Source: Gimesia chilikensis
Lineage (GTDB): Bacteria; Planctomycetota; Planctomycetia; Planctomycetales; Planctomycetaceae
Reading direction: 5' to 3'
Assembly (NCBI RefSeq): GCF_008329715.1
Contig: NZ_VTSR01000009.1
Span: 420,105-484,104, forward strand
DNA length: 64,000 nt
Shown here: positions 1 through 8,959 of the stretch, piece after piece
Position numbering within the stretch: position 1 is the first letter of the stretch
Layout: each line of letters opens with the position of its first letter
Notes under the pieces: generated by a model
Databases searched by the model: none
What the model was told of the DNA's origin: nothing
Seen by the model: the letters and a program-made list of their open reading frames with translations, nothing else
Program-made: the position numbers and the translations under genes

Positions 1-1
1 T

Positions 2-352
2 GCAGAAGCACCCCAGACAATTCACCAACGTTCTGCCGAGAACAAAAAGAAGTACGATGATTCGTTCAAAGCAAACGGAGACAAGTACGAGCGTGATCCT
101 GCTTCCGATCCTCGCCGGTCGAGCCTGGACAACGATTCGTCCTTACGTCGCTCTTCTTACCAGGTACCACAGGAATCTACCGCCCCGGCATTCCCCCCCA
201 CACGCCGGGCTGGTTACGAACCTGATACTTCCGACAGACCACTGCCTTCGATCGTGCGTGCCAGCGGCTGGACACGCCGGGTCGCTCGTCCGGAGCAGAC
301 TGCTCCTGTAGCATCAGGCAGCGACATCTCTGTCGCACAGCGGACACCCTAA
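2..352 (+). CDS. C-terminal part of an unknown protein (5' end outside window)
   Basis: The frame starting at base 2 is open from the window edge to a TAA at 350-352, giving at least 116 residues. The visible part is rich in Arg, Ser, Pro and Asp, has no recognisable domain and looks disordered. It ends just before a strong intrinsic terminator, which supports a real gene end on this strand. Another open frame starts at an ATG at 57, but it has no terminator relationship and odd composition, so I prefer the frame that runs in from outside. Function unknown. Confidence 0.5.
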   Translation, partial: AEAPQTIHQRSAENKKKYDDSFKANGDKYERDPASDPRRSSLDNDSSLRRSSYQVPQESTAPAFPPTRRAGYEPDTSDRPLPSIVRASGWTRRVARPEQTAPVASGSDISVAQRTP

Positions 353-394
353 CTCAAAGTTGGAAAGACATGAGCACTTTGAAGTGCATGGGCT

Positions 395-428
395 CACTCG
401 TCGAACTTCGTTCGACGAGTGTTTTTTT
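395..428 (+). terminator. intrinsic terminator of the partial upstream gene
   Basis: A perfect 12-bp stem (395-406 with 410-421) closes a 3-nt loop and is followed by seven T residues at 422-428. The T run is on the plus-strand side only, so it terminates the partial gene ending at 352 and not the convergent glnS. Confidence 0.85.
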
Positions 429-449
429 ATGCGCCCAGCAGAAGTTCCT

Positions 450-2141
450 TTACTTCTGCTTCCCGACTTTGGCCCACGTATCACGTAGAGTGACGGTACG
501 ATTGAAGACGGGATTTCCTGGTGTCGAATCTTTTGTATCGACACAGAAATATCCCAGTCGTTCAAACTGGAAACGACTTCCCGGTTCAGCTTCTTTCAGC
601 CCTGGTTCGAGCTTGCAACCTGACAGGACCTGCAAAGAGCGGGGATTCAGGTTCGACTTGTAGTCGACTCCTTCGGGCAGATCTTCCGGATCGGGCTGAT
701 CGAACAGGTGGTCATACAGTCTGACTTCTGCATCCAGGGCATGCGCTTCTGAGACCCAGTGAATCGTCGCTTTGACTTTCCGACCGTCAGGAGCATCGCC
801 GCCCCTGGTTTCCGGATCGTAGGTGCAACGCAGTTCAACCACTTCACCATCGTCGTCTTTGATGACATCAGTGCAGGTCACAAAGTAGGCGTATCGCAGG
901 CGGACCTCTTTACCCGGTGACAGGCGGAAGAACTTCTTCGGCGGGTCTTCCATAAAGTCGTCACGTTCGATGTAGATCACCTTCGAGAAGGGTACTTTGC
1001 GCGTCCCCGCACATTCATCATTCGGATTGTTAATCGCATCCAGTTCTTCAGACGTATCATCGGGATAATTGTCGATCACAACCCGCAAAGGTTTCAAGAC
1101 TCCCATCACACGGGGGGCGACCTGATTCAGGTGATCCCGCATGCAGTTTTCCAGAACGACCTTATCGGTCATCGAGTTGTACTTGGTCACCCCGATCGTT
1201 TTACAGAACTCACGCAGCGCTTCGGGGGTAACGCCGCGACGCCGCATCCCGCAAATGGTGGGCATCCGGGGGTCATCCCATCCGGAAACGTATTTGCCCT
1301 GTACCAGTTCGAGCAGTTTGCGTTTGCTCATCACGGTATAGGTCATGTTGAGGCGGGCGAATTCGATCTGCTGTGGATGAAAGATTTCCAGTTCATCCAG
1401 GATCCAGTCATAAAGCGGACGGTGATCTTCGAACTCGAGCGTACAGATTGAATGTGTGATCTTCTCGATTGAATCCGAAATACAGTGCGTATAGTCGTAC
1501 ATCGGATAAATACACCATTTATCCCCGGTCCGATGATGGTGCACATGACGAACCCGGTAGATTACGGGATCCCGCATGTGAAAGTTAGGCGAAGCGAGAT
1601 CAATTTTCGCACGGAGTACATACTCGCCTTCTTTGAACTCGCCGTTCTTCATCCGTTCGAACAGATCCAGGTTTTCTTCAACGGAGCGGGAACGTCCGGG
1701 ACTGGGCTTGCCGGGCTCGGTCGCGGTCCCTCGATATTCGCGCATCTTATCAGCAGGCAGATCACAGGCGTAGGCCTTCCCCTTCTTGATCAGGGTGACT
1801 GCAAAATCATAAAGCTGATCGAAGTAATCAGAGGCGTAAAATTCGCGATCGTCCCAGTCGAAGCCGAGCCAGCGCACGTCTTCCTTGATCGAGTCGACGT
1901 ATTCCACATCCTCTTTCTCAGGGTTCGTATCATCAAACCGCAGGTTGCATTTACCGCCCGGGTTTTCATTGGCGATTCCGAAGTTAAGACAAATCGACTT
2001 GGCATGCCCAATATGCAGGTAGCCGTTCGGCTCGGGGGGGAATCGCGTATGGACGCGACCATCGTGCTTGCCCGATTTGTTATCTTCCTGAATGATCGTA
2101 CGAATAAAATCCGTTGACGTTTTTTCTTCGGGAGTTGACAT
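450..2141 (-). CDS. glnS: glutaminyl-tRNA synthetase
   Basis: Class I aminoacyl-tRNA synthetase that charges tRNA-Gln directly with glutamine in the cytoplasm. The 563-residue protein has the ATP-binding HIGH motif at about 43-46 within [15 protein letters not shown], the [10 protein letters not shown] segment at about 68-77 and a KMSKS-type loop, MSKRK, at about 271-275. The remaining C-terminal half fits the two beta-barrel anticodon-binding domains. The length matches bacterial GlnRS. It lies 52 bp downstream of gltX on the same strand, so the two related enzymes are probably co-transcribed. Having GlnRS means the cell need not rely only on Glu-tRNA-Gln amidation. The identification is secure. 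Confidence 0.96.
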   Translation of the reverse strand: MSTPEEKTSTDFIRTIIQEDNKSGKHDGRVHTRFPPEPNGYLHIGHAKSICLNFGIANENPGGKCNLRFDDTNPEKEDVEYVDSIKEDVRWLGFDWDDREFYASDYFDQLYDFAVTLIKKGKAYACDLPADKMREYRGTATEPGKPSPGRSRSVEENLDLFERMKNGEFKEGEYVLRAKIDLASPNFHMRDPVIYRVRHVHHHRTGDKWCIYPMYDYTHCISDSIEKITHSICTLEFEDHRPLYDWILDELEIFHPQQIEFARLNMTYTVMSKRKLLELVQGKYVSGWDDPRMPTICGMRRRGVTPEALREFCKTIGVTKYNSMTDKVVLENCMRDHLNQVAPRVMGVLKPLRVVIDNYPDDTSEELDAINNPNDECAGTRKVPFSKVIYIERDDFMEDPPKKFFRLSPGKEVRLRYAYFVTCTDVIKDDDGEVVELRCTYDPETRGGDAPDGRKVKATIHWVSEAHALDAEVRLYDHLFDQPDPEDLPEGVDYKSNLNPRSLQVLSGCKLEPGLKEAEPGSRFQFERLGYFCVDTKDSTPGNPVFNRTVTLRDTWAKVGKQK

Positions 2142-2193
2142 CCCCTACTCCTTAAATGATTGCATCAATCACAGGACCAGCCTGTTACTATTT

Positions 2194-3771
2194 TCAGTTT
2201 TCGTCACTCTGAGCGAGCGCCATCGCCCGGTCGATGCGTCTGACACAACTCTCTTTTCCGAGAATCGACAGGCAGTCAAACATGCCGATCCCGGTTGCTT
2301 TTCCACTGACGGCGACCCGCAGGGCGTGAATAATCTGCCCCATGCCGATCCCTTCTGCTTCCACAAAATCGTGCAGCAGCTTATCCAATCCATCCGCACT
2401 GAAGTCTTCAGCTGCTGCCAGCTGGTTTTTGATTTTTTCCAGCAGTTCAACTGCCTGATCCGATTTCTGAATCCGTTTCTTGAACGCTTTGGAATCGTAC
2501 TCCATTTGATCATCGGCGACAAAGAACTCATCGAAATCCAGAATATCGCTGGCAATCTTAAGACGGTCTTCCATACCGGTAATGACCTGACCAGTTTTTT
2601 GTTTTGTCGTCTCGTCGTCCGCATCCTCTACCAGCCCGGCTTTCACCAGAAAGGGACTGCACATCGCAACCTTTTCATCCAGCGACAGCTGATTCATCCA
2701 GTGTGACTGAAAGCTGAGCAGCTTATCCGGATCGAGTCCCGCCGCCGCCTTGACCACCCGGTCGAGTGTGAAGTTCTCTACAATCGTATCCAGGGACATG
2801 ATCTCTGTTTTATCATCCAAAGACCAGCCGAGTCGGGCCAGTGCATTCAGGATTGCTTCCGGCAGGTAGCCGATCTTTTCGTAATACTCGACCATCACAG
2901 GATCCAACCCTTCCGCATTGGCCAGACCGATGCGGGGAAAGACCGCGTCTGCTTTGTCGAACATCTTTTTGAACTGGGGACTCTTACGATATTTGTCCAG
3001 TTTGCGTTTGCTGAGTTTCTCTTTTCCACCAGGTGCCGCGACGAACGGAATGTGTGCGAACTGAGGCAGTTCATAACCCAGCGCCTGGTAAATCAGCACC
3101 TGCACCGGCGTGTTGGAGAGATGCTCCTCGGCGCGAATCACATGCGTGATCTGCATCTGGGCATCATCGACCACCGTCGCCAGGTTATACAGGGGCGTAC
3201 CATTGGCTCGCAGAATAACCGGGTCGGGCATCAGGCCGGCGTCGAACTCGACATGTCCACGAACTGCGTCATCAATCTGGATTTTCTGATCCCGGGGAAC
3301 CAGCAGACGTACGACGGCAGGACGCCCTTCAGCGGCGAACTGTTCCTTCTGGCTGTCTGTCAGTTCCAGTGATCTGCGGATATTCAGATAGTTGCGTTTT
3401 TCACTCTGTGCGGCTTCCCGATCGGCCTGAATCTGTTCCGGGGTGTCGTAACAATAGTAAGCCTTTCCATCGGCCAGCAACTGATCGACGGCTGCCCGAT
3501 ACAGATCATTTCGCTCGGACTGGAAGTAAGGACCAAAGTCACCGCCGACTTCCGGACCTTCATCCCAGTTGAGGCCCAGCCACTTGAACGCCTGCAGAAT
3601 CGGATCCAGGGCGGCTGCGATGTTGCGCTCCTGGTCGGTATCGTCAATTCGTAGAATAAACTGACCGCCGTTATGCCGGGCCCAGAGCCAGTTGAACAGG
3701 GCCGTACGCATCCCACCAATGTGCATATAACCGGTGGGACTGGGTGCAAAACGGGTTCGTACGGTACTCAT
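2194..3771 (-). CDS. gltX: glutamyl-tRNA synthetase
   Basis: Class I synthetase attaching glutamate to tRNA-Glu. The 525-residue product begins with [14 protein letters not shown], giving the HIGH-type motif at about 17-20. The KLSKRK loop is at about 252-257 and the conserved [10 protein letters not shown] segment at about 194-203. The C-terminal helical region is the anticodon-binding cage. The cysteine pairs of zinc-binding GluRS forms are not apparent. The start at 3771 places the HIGH motif at the usual distance from the N-terminus. It is the first gene of a probable gltX-glnS operon and is divergent from the gene at 4024. Confidence 0.96.
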   Translation of the reverse strand: MSTVRTRFAPSPTGYMHIGGMRTALFNWLWARHNGGQFILRIDDTDQERNIAAALDPILQAFKWLGLNWDEGPEVGGDFGPYFQSERNDLYRAAVDQLLADGKAYYCYDTPEQIQADREAAQSEKRNYLNIRRSLELTDSQKEQFAAEGRPAVVRLLVPRDQKIQIDDAVRGHVEFDAGLMPDPVILRANGTPLYNLATVVDDAQMQITHVIRAEEHLSNTPVQVLIYQALGYELPQFAHIPFVAAPGGKEKLSKRKLDKYRKSPQFKKMFDKADAVFPRIGLANAEGLDPVMVEYYEKIGYLPEAILNALARLGWSLDDKTEIMSLDTIVENFTLDRVVKAAAGLDPDKLLSFQSHWMNQLSLDEKVAMCSPFLVKAGLVEDADDETTKQKTGQVITGMEDRLKIASDILDFDEFFVADDQMEYDSKAFKKRIQKSDQAVELLEKIKNQLAAAEDFSADGLDKLLHDFVEAEGIGMGQIIHALRVAVSGKATGIGMFDCLSILGKESCVRRIDRAMALAQSDEN

Positions 3772-4023
3772 AAACGGGCTCTTATTTCTCTATCAAACTG
3801 ACGGGCTGACCGACGGGAATTCCAGCGTTCCCGCTGCTGGACAAGGACACAGCCGAAAGGTGGCAGGTAACAGTCCTGACCGGGTCCGGCTGATCATAAA
3901 ACACCCACATGCATTCGACAAGTATATTCGAAGAGTCAACTTAGCGCAATTTCACGTTTTCTGGCGATTCCGGGTTCCTTGAACGGTCTTGACGGTACTT
4001 CCCCAGCGACCTAGCATTTCTGC

Positions 4024-4692
4024 ATGAAACGCTTTCTGCTCTTCCTTTTATTGCTGCTGCTGATCCTGGGTGGGACCGCCGGGGGCCTGTATTGGTCCTC
4101 TGCCCAGGTACCGGAGTTCTACCAGGCGGCTCTTCAGCAACAGGTGGCCCCGGAAATCCGGCAGCAGGAAGCCAAGGATTTTGTCCAGCACTCGATGCAG
4201 ATCGTGAATGACGTCCGCAACCAGGAACCACTCTGGTCGCAGGAGTTCAGCGAACAGGAAGTCAACGCCTGGCTGGCCGAAGAACTGCATCAGAAATACA
4301 ACGAATGGGTGCCGGAAGGCATCACCGATCCGCGGGTCCACTTCGAACAGGACCAGGTCATCGTTGGCTTCCATCTGACCTTAAAAAAATGGTCTGGAAT
4401 TATCAGCCTCAAATTCAAACCCTGGCTGATGAAAGAAAATCGCCTGGTACTCGAACTGGAACAGGCCCGGGCGGGTCTGCTGCCAATCCCCATTGATGAA
4501 GCGATTACCAAACTGATTCAGGAAGCCCGTGCCGAAGGCTGGCAGATTGAATGGAGCCAGATGAATGAGCATGACGTTTTGATCGTACATCTGGACCGCC
4601 AGGATTCCGATCTCCCCGACCTGACGGCTCTCAAAGTAGAACCGGGGCTGTTTCAAATCGCCGGTAAAGCAAACGACGCACAGAAGCAATGA
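4024..4692 (+). CDS. anchored or exported protein of unknown function
   Basis: A 222-residue protein that I do not recognise. Residues 4-25 form a very hydrophobic leucine-rich segment after a single Lys-Arg pair, which is a signal anchor or signal peptide. The rest looks globular, with amphipathic helices (VNAWLAEELHQKYNEW) followed by alternating strands (VIVGFHLTL, IISLKF, RLVLELEQA). This pattern recalls lipid-binding-like periplasmic modules, but no motif is diagnostic. It stands alone between divergent gltX and a convergent phosphoesterase gene whose stop is 27 bp away. Function unknown. Confidence 0.7.
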   Translation: MKRFLLFLLLLLLILGGTAGGLYWSSAQVPEFYQAALQQQVAPEIRQQEAKDFVQHSMQIVNDVRNQEPLWSQEFSEQEVNAWLAEELHQKYNEWVPEGITDPRVHFEQDQVIVGFHLTLKKWSGIISLKFKPWLMKENRLVLELEQARAGLLPIPIDEAITKLIQEARAEGWQIEWSQMNEHDVLIVHLDRQDSDLPDLTALKVEPGLFQIAGKANDAQKQ

Positions 4693-4719
4693 GCGTGTGA
4701 GTCGTTACAGCATTAGAGT

Positions 4720-5094
4720 CTAAAAGAAAGCGGTATAGTTCAGAGTCCACCTGTTTTCGGAATCTTGTTTTTTCAAAGTGATCCGTCCTGCCAGTTCCTC
4801 ACCGGTGAGCAATGCCACCAGCTGATCTTCGCTCCGTTCCAGCAGAGTGAAAGTCCCTCGATCCCAGCGGCTGACCTCCCCGCGGTCTCCTCTGACGGGT
4901 CCCTCATATTCCAGATAAACCAGCCGATGATCGGGCAACGCCTCCGCTGTCAAATCTAGTGACGTTTCATCCGATGCCGGGTCGATCTCTGGCGGCTGGG
5001 GCAGACGCCAGGTTTTGAGCACATCCCCTTCTTCCAGCATCAGATCCCAGTGCAGTTCGGGATGATCATGTCTCAAAATTACGTACTGCTGCAT
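4720..5094 (-). CDS. stand-alone LigD-type 3'-phosphoesterase domain protein
   Basis: The 124-residue protein matches the 3'-phosphoesterase domain that forms the N-terminus of bacterial LigD in non-homologous end joining, which trims 3' ribonucleotides or phosphates from broken DNA ends. Diagnostic parts are RHDHPELHWDLMLE near the N-terminus (His-x-Asp metal-binding pair) and HRLVYLEYEGPV followed by EVSRWDRGTF in the C-terminal half. The Arg that follows His-x-Asp-x in classical LigD is Met here, so activity may differ. No ligase, polymerase or Ku gene is nearby. The ATG overlaps the stop of the upstream glycosyltransferase gene by one base (TAATG), so the two are translationally coupled. 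Confidence 0.75.
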   Translation of the reverse strand: MQQYVILRHDHPELHWDLMLEEGDVLKTWRLPQPPEIDPASDETSLDLTAEALPDHRLVYLEYEGPVRGDRGEVSRWDRGTFTLLERSEDQLVALLTGEELAGRITLKKQDSENRWTLNYTAFF

Positions 5095-6245
5095 TATTTT
5101 TCACTTCCGGTCAGAGACTCTTTGATTAGCTGATCCCACGATGCAAAATATCGGGGGATGGAAAACTTCTCGCTTGCCTGAAGACTCATAAGAGCAAGCT
5201 CCTTTAGCGATTTTTCATCCGCCATGAGCGATCTCATCAGATCTTCGAGCGCGTGAATGGAAGTCAATTCACGTTGATTTTTCGTAGGTAAAAGTAACGC
5301 TTTTAGTTCACGCATGGAAAGATCAGCCAGACTTCCCTGACAGTCGAATCCGATGCAGGGTAACCCGCGCGACATTGCCTGCAACAGTGCATTGGGAAAA
5401 CCTTCATAACGGGAAGGGAGCACAAACAGATCCCCCTGATCGAGGGCCAGTTCGGGATCGGCCACCCAGCCGGGCAGTTCGATCTGCGCCTGCAGACCCC
5501 GCTGATCAATCGTGGCCTGCAGTGTCTCACGCAGGGGGCCTTCTCCCAGAATGCGTAATTTCCAATCCGGAAAATCATCTGCCAGATTAGAAAAGGCATC
5601 GATCAACATATCAAAGCCTTTTTCATGAGAGAGCCGGCCCATGCCCAGTACCACATGTGAAGCAGGCCGCGCTTTGACAATCTCTTCCGTCACCTTGGGA
5701 ATTCCCGCCGAGCGTGGCGCAGGCACTGCGTTCGGAATGACTTCGATGCGGGTCGCGGGGAGCCAGGGACGACAAAAGTCGGCCACCCCCTGCGTCTGCA
5801 CCACGACGGCTGCTGCACGGGGATATGTTTTCTTACGCAGGAATGACCAGACGCGGCCCATTAGATGATAGCGCGGGTCCGAGCGTTCGGAGACAATCAC
5901 GGGATAAGCTGCTTTCCCGGCTGCCAACAGCGTCAGCACGTTCATCCGGTCCGTCAGGCTGATGACCACATCGGGACTGGAACGGGCTATTTCAGCGCGA
6001 AGCTTCCGCACCCGTTGACGATTATTCACCACTGCCTGCAGGAGATTTCCCGATTCACGCATCAGTCCCAGCGCAATGCGGTGAACTTCCGGTGTGAGCT
6101 GAAAAGTATCGGTCTCTGCGGAATCGAGGGTCAGCAAAGTGACCTGATCTCCCTCTGCAGCCCAATGATTGGCCATCATCGCAGCCACCCCCTCTGCACC
6201 GCCCAGACTGAGCGAAGGAATCGTGATGGTGATCCGTCGAGACAA
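5094..6245 (-). CDS. glycosyltransferase family 4 (GT-B fold)
   Basis: A 383-residue retaining glycosyltransferase of the GT4 type that transfers a sugar from an NDP-sugar, probably in envelope polysaccharide or glycoconjugate synthesis. The N-terminal domain opens with SLSLGGAEGVAAMMANHWA, the usual GGAE acceptor-side loop. The C-terminal nucleotide-sugar domain contains VVLGMGRLSHEKGFDMLI, RILGEGPLR and RYEGFPNALLQAMSRGLP, the E-x7-E-type region with the second Glu replaced by Gln. No transmembrane segment is evident. It is the first gene of a two-gene unit with the phosphoesterase. Substrate unknown. Confidence 0.85.
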   Translation of the reverse strand: MSRRITITIPSLSLGGAEGVAAMMANHWAAEGDQVTLLTLDSAETDTFQLTPEVHRIALGLMRESGNLLQAVVNNRQRVRKLRAEIARSSPDVVISLTDRMNVLTLLAAGKAAYPVIVSERSDPRYHLMGRVWSFLRKKTYPRAAAVVVQTQGVADFCRPWLPATRIEVIPNAVPAPRSAGIPKVTEEIVKARPASHVVLGMGRLSHEKGFDMLIDAFSNLADDFPDWKLRILGEGPLRETLQATIDQRGLQAQIELPGWVADPELALDQGDLFVLPSRYEGFPNALLQAMSRGLPCIGFDCQGSLADLSMRELKALLLPTKNQRELTSIHALEDLMRSLMADEKSLKELALMSLQASEKFSIPRYFASWDQLIKESLTGSEK

Positions 6246-6519
6246 TGCAGAATTCGCCTTTCATCTAAGGTGCTGGCAGACAGTAAGATACGTAAGAAAA
6301 TGACAATGGAAATCAGCGTGCACTGCAGACTATCGCATCTCTTCAGTTGCGGCAAGCGGCACTTATGCTCCCAGTCCAGTCTACACAGAATTGATCTACA
6401 CCTGATAGCCGATATCTGCTAAATTTCGGCTCCTCTCTGCCCCCCGAGGCTCTGCTTCGCAACGGCACTCTCCTTTCCCCCTTCGATTTCCCGTCATACG
6501 CAATACCACGGATGGTACT

Positions 6520-7551
6520 ATGGCTTCCAAATCCAAAAAGAAAACTTCGTTCGTCAAATCCTGGAAATTACGTGGCCTGGCTTTACTGCTGATTGGTCTG
6601 CTCGGCGGTGGTGCTTTTCACTTCGACGTCGTCAAGCCCGCCCAGCTGACAAAGTGGGTCAAACAGATTATCTCAACCACGGCTTCCAGCTCCACACCGG
6701 CTGACTGGAATTCAACTGAGATTGATCTGCCCCGTTCGAACGACACGATTCGGATTGCCAGTTTCAATATTCAGGTCTTTGGCGTCAGTAAGATGTCAAA
6801 ACCCCAGGTCCCCCAGATCCTGGCCCGAATCATTCAGCAATTCGATGTCGTGGCAGTTCAGGAAATCCGATCCAAGGATCTCTCCTTTCTGGATGAATTC
6901 CTGGCGATTCTGAATTCGGGAGAGCGGCGTTATGCTTATATCATTGGCGCGCCGCAGGGAAGAACCATCAGCAAAGAACAGTACGCCTACTTTTACGATA
7001 CCGCCCGGGTCATGGTGAATCACAAATGGACGTACACCGTGATCGATAAATATGACAAACTGCATCGCCCTCCGTATGTAGCCCACTTCCAGACTCTGAG
7101 CCCATCCAGCGAAAATCCTTTTACTTTTACGCTGATCAACATTCACACCGATCCGGATGAAACCGACCAGGAACTGAATGTTCTCGACGATGTGTACCGG
7201 GTCGTCGCCAACGATGGCAGCCAGGAAGACGATGTAATCCTGCTGGGGGACCTGAATGTGGATGACCAGAACCTGGGCGAACTGGGACGGGTCGGAGACC
7301 TGATGTGGACCGTCTCGAAAACTCCCACCAACACCCGGCAGTCAAAGCAGTATGACAATATCCTGTTCAGCCAGCACCGCTCGCAGGAATTCACCGGCAT
7401 TTCGGGCGTGTATGATTTCAAAACCCGCTTCAAACTCACGGAGGAAGAAGCACTGCTGGTCTCTGATCATCTCCCGGTCTGGGCCGAGTTCCAGATCACC
7501 GAAAAAGGGGGAATCCGTCAGGCTGGTGTTGAGGGTACGCAGCCTCGTTAA
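6520..7551 (+). CDS. membrane-anchored endonuclease/exonuclease/phosphatase (DNase I-like) protein
   Basis: A 343-residue member of the EEP superfamily of metal-dependent phosphohydrolases. A hydrophobic segment at about 18-35 follows a Lys-rich N-terminus, so the catalytic domain is probably outside the cytoplasmic membrane. Superfamily motifs appear in order: RIASFNIQVFG (about 78-88), VQEIRSKD (metal-binding Glu, about 113-120), NIHTDPDE (about 207-214), LLGDLNVDD (about 241-249) and SDHLPVW (catalytic His, about 315-321). The substrate could be DNA, a nucleotide or a phospho-lipid. The gene converges on a metallophosphoesterase gene with a 4-nt overlap of their 3' ends. Confidence 0.82.
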   Translation: MASKSKKKTSFVKSWKLRGLALLLIGLLGGGAFHFDVVKPAQLTKWVKQIISTTASSSTPADWNSTEIDLPRSNDTIRIASFNIQVFGVSKMSKPQVPQILARIIQQFDVVAVQEIRSKDLSFLDEFLAILNSGERRYAYIIGAPQGRTISKEQYAYFYDTARVMVNHKWTYTVIDKYDKLHRPPYVAHFQTLSPSSENPFTFTLINIHTDPDETDQELNVLDDVYRVVANDGSQEDDVILLGDLNVDDQNLGELGRVGDLMWTVSKTPTNTRQSKQYDNILFSQHRSQEFTGISGVYDFKTRFKLTEEEALLVSDHLPVWAEFQITEKGGIRQAGVEGTQPR

Positions 7552-8750
7552 ACGGAAGCAGCACGCTCCGCCGGTGCCTGCAGAGTTAACAGGCTGATCT
7601 CGGGGCGGCAGAACCAGCGCAACGGGTGTATGCCCGAAACGCCGCGACTGACGTGCAGGAGCGTTGAACCACGAAAAAAGGTTCCACTGGTATAGCGGGT
7701 TCCGTGCAGGCTGGGTGCAAAGATTGGACCGAGAGGCGGGATGCGAACCTGCCCCCCATGTGTGTGCCCCGAGAGCACCAGATCGTATCCCTGGCGGGCC
7801 GCCCAGTGATAATTGTCAGGCGTGTGACTGACTAACAGTGTAAAGTCGGACTCGACGTCGATGCCTGCGCCATCAGCGGACCGCTTTAAAGCAGGCAATC
7901 CCCCCATCCAGGGGGCTTCGGTTCCTGTCATATAAAGCGAATGTCCTGCGTGATGCAGGCACACCGGTTCGAGAGTCAAATCAACCCAGCCCAGTTCCGT
8001 CAATGACTGTCGAATCTGCTGACTGTCCTGATTCCAGTCATGATTTCCAAGAATGAAGAAACAACCCAGAGGTGCCTGCAGGGAACCCAGCGTCTCCTGC
8101 AGCCAGTCGAGACAGATCATTTCATCCAATAGATCGCCGGAAAAAATAATCAGATCGGGTTGGGCTTCCTGGCCGATATGGCAGAGCTCGATAAAGTATT
8201 CGCGTTTCAATGTGCCTGAATAATGCAAATCACTGAGATGCAGGATCTTCAAACCATCCCAGGATTGGGGCAGACGGGGCAGCTGAAATGTTTTCCGCGT
8301 GAATTCCACACTGAAGATTTCATTGAATGGTAGTCCCGCCAGGTAATGATAAGGCCCCTCACCGATCAGATCATCCTGCAGTCGCTCGCGCATCTGAATC
8401 AGTTCCGTTGACTGGGCTGTCTGTTGTCGGGGTGGCCGATAGAACTGATGGCGGACCGCGGAATACATCAGGCCTGCGAACCCCAGAGCACAGGGGATCA
8501 ATAGGGGTTTCCACCAGCCAGGCAACTGACTCCATTCTCCTCCGGTCAAGACACCGGGATCTGAAAGTCCCACTGTGAAAAACAGGACTATCGGGAACAG
8601 GACGATGAGCAGTTCCAGCACGTGCCGCAGGCGTTTGAGATGAACCTCATGTATCTTCATCGCATGCGTGCGATTGATGACCGAAGTCCAGATCTCAGCA
8701 TGTCCGATCGACAGCATCAGCAAGATCAGTCCATTAGTGATTACGTCCAT
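7548..8750 (-). CDS. membrane metallophosphoesterase (YaeI-like)
   Basis: A 400-residue calcineurin-like phosphoesterase. The N-terminal part has several hydrophobic stretches (about 5-16, 43-60 and 82-98). The dimetal site is complete: LHLSDLHYS (about 171-179), FSGDLLDE (about 203-210), LGNHDWN (about 234-240), SHTPD (about 308-312) and SGHTHGGQVRIP (about 327-338). This architecture resembles the YaeI and UDP-2,3-diacylglucosamine pyrophosphatase-like groups, which act on lipid phosphates at the membrane. That is a family analogy, not a demonstrated function. It is divergent from the UbiD gene. Confidence 0.85.
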   Translation of the reverse strand: MDVITNGLILLMLSIGHAEIWTSVINRTHAMKIHEVHLKRLRHVLELLIVLFPIVLFFTVGLSDPGVLTGGEWSQLPGWWKPLLIPCALGFAGLMYSAVRHQFYRPPRQQTAQSTELIQMRERLQDDLIGEGPYHYLAGLPFNEIFSVEFTRKTFQLPRLPQSWDGLKILHLSDLHYSGTLKREYFIELCHIGQEAQPDLIIFSGDLLDEMICLDWLQETLGSLQAPLGCFFILGNHDWNQDSQQIRQSLTELGWVDLTLEPVCLHHAGHSLYMTGTEAPWMGGLPALKRSADGAGIDVESDFTLLVSHTPDNYHWAARQGYDLVLSGHTHGGQVRIPPLGPIFAPSLHGTRYTSGTFFRGSTLLHVSRGVSGIHPLRWFCRPEISLLTLQAPAERAASV

Positions 8751-8877
8751 GTTCCGTTCACTGTTCGTTCAAAGCGGGCCCCAAATTAAATACGAAAACG
8801 CAAGCGAATCATAGAGAATCGATACCGGAATGCAAATGCTTACGGAACAGCAATCCAGTGTTCCGGTGTGTTATGCG

Positions 8878-8886
8878 TGGTATAAT
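8878..8886 (+). promoter_or_regulatory. extended -10 promoter candidate for the UbiD-family gene
   Basis: A perfect TG-n-TATAAT (TG at 8878-8879, TATAAT at 8881-8886) lies 74 bp upstream of the UbiD-family ATG at 8960. No good -35 hexamer is visible at 16-18 bp, as is often the case for extended -10 promoters. Inferred from sequence only. Confidence 0.4.
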
Positions 8887-8959
8887 TCACCGGCAACCGT
8901 TAATCTGCTGACTGGAATCTGAACAAGTTTTAATACTGGATGAATGGAAACGTGCCCCG

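Noticed and set aside
57..311. 84-codon ATG-initiated frame at the left edge
   Set aside because: It overlaps a frame that is open from the window edge and ends right before a terminator; that frame is the better gene.
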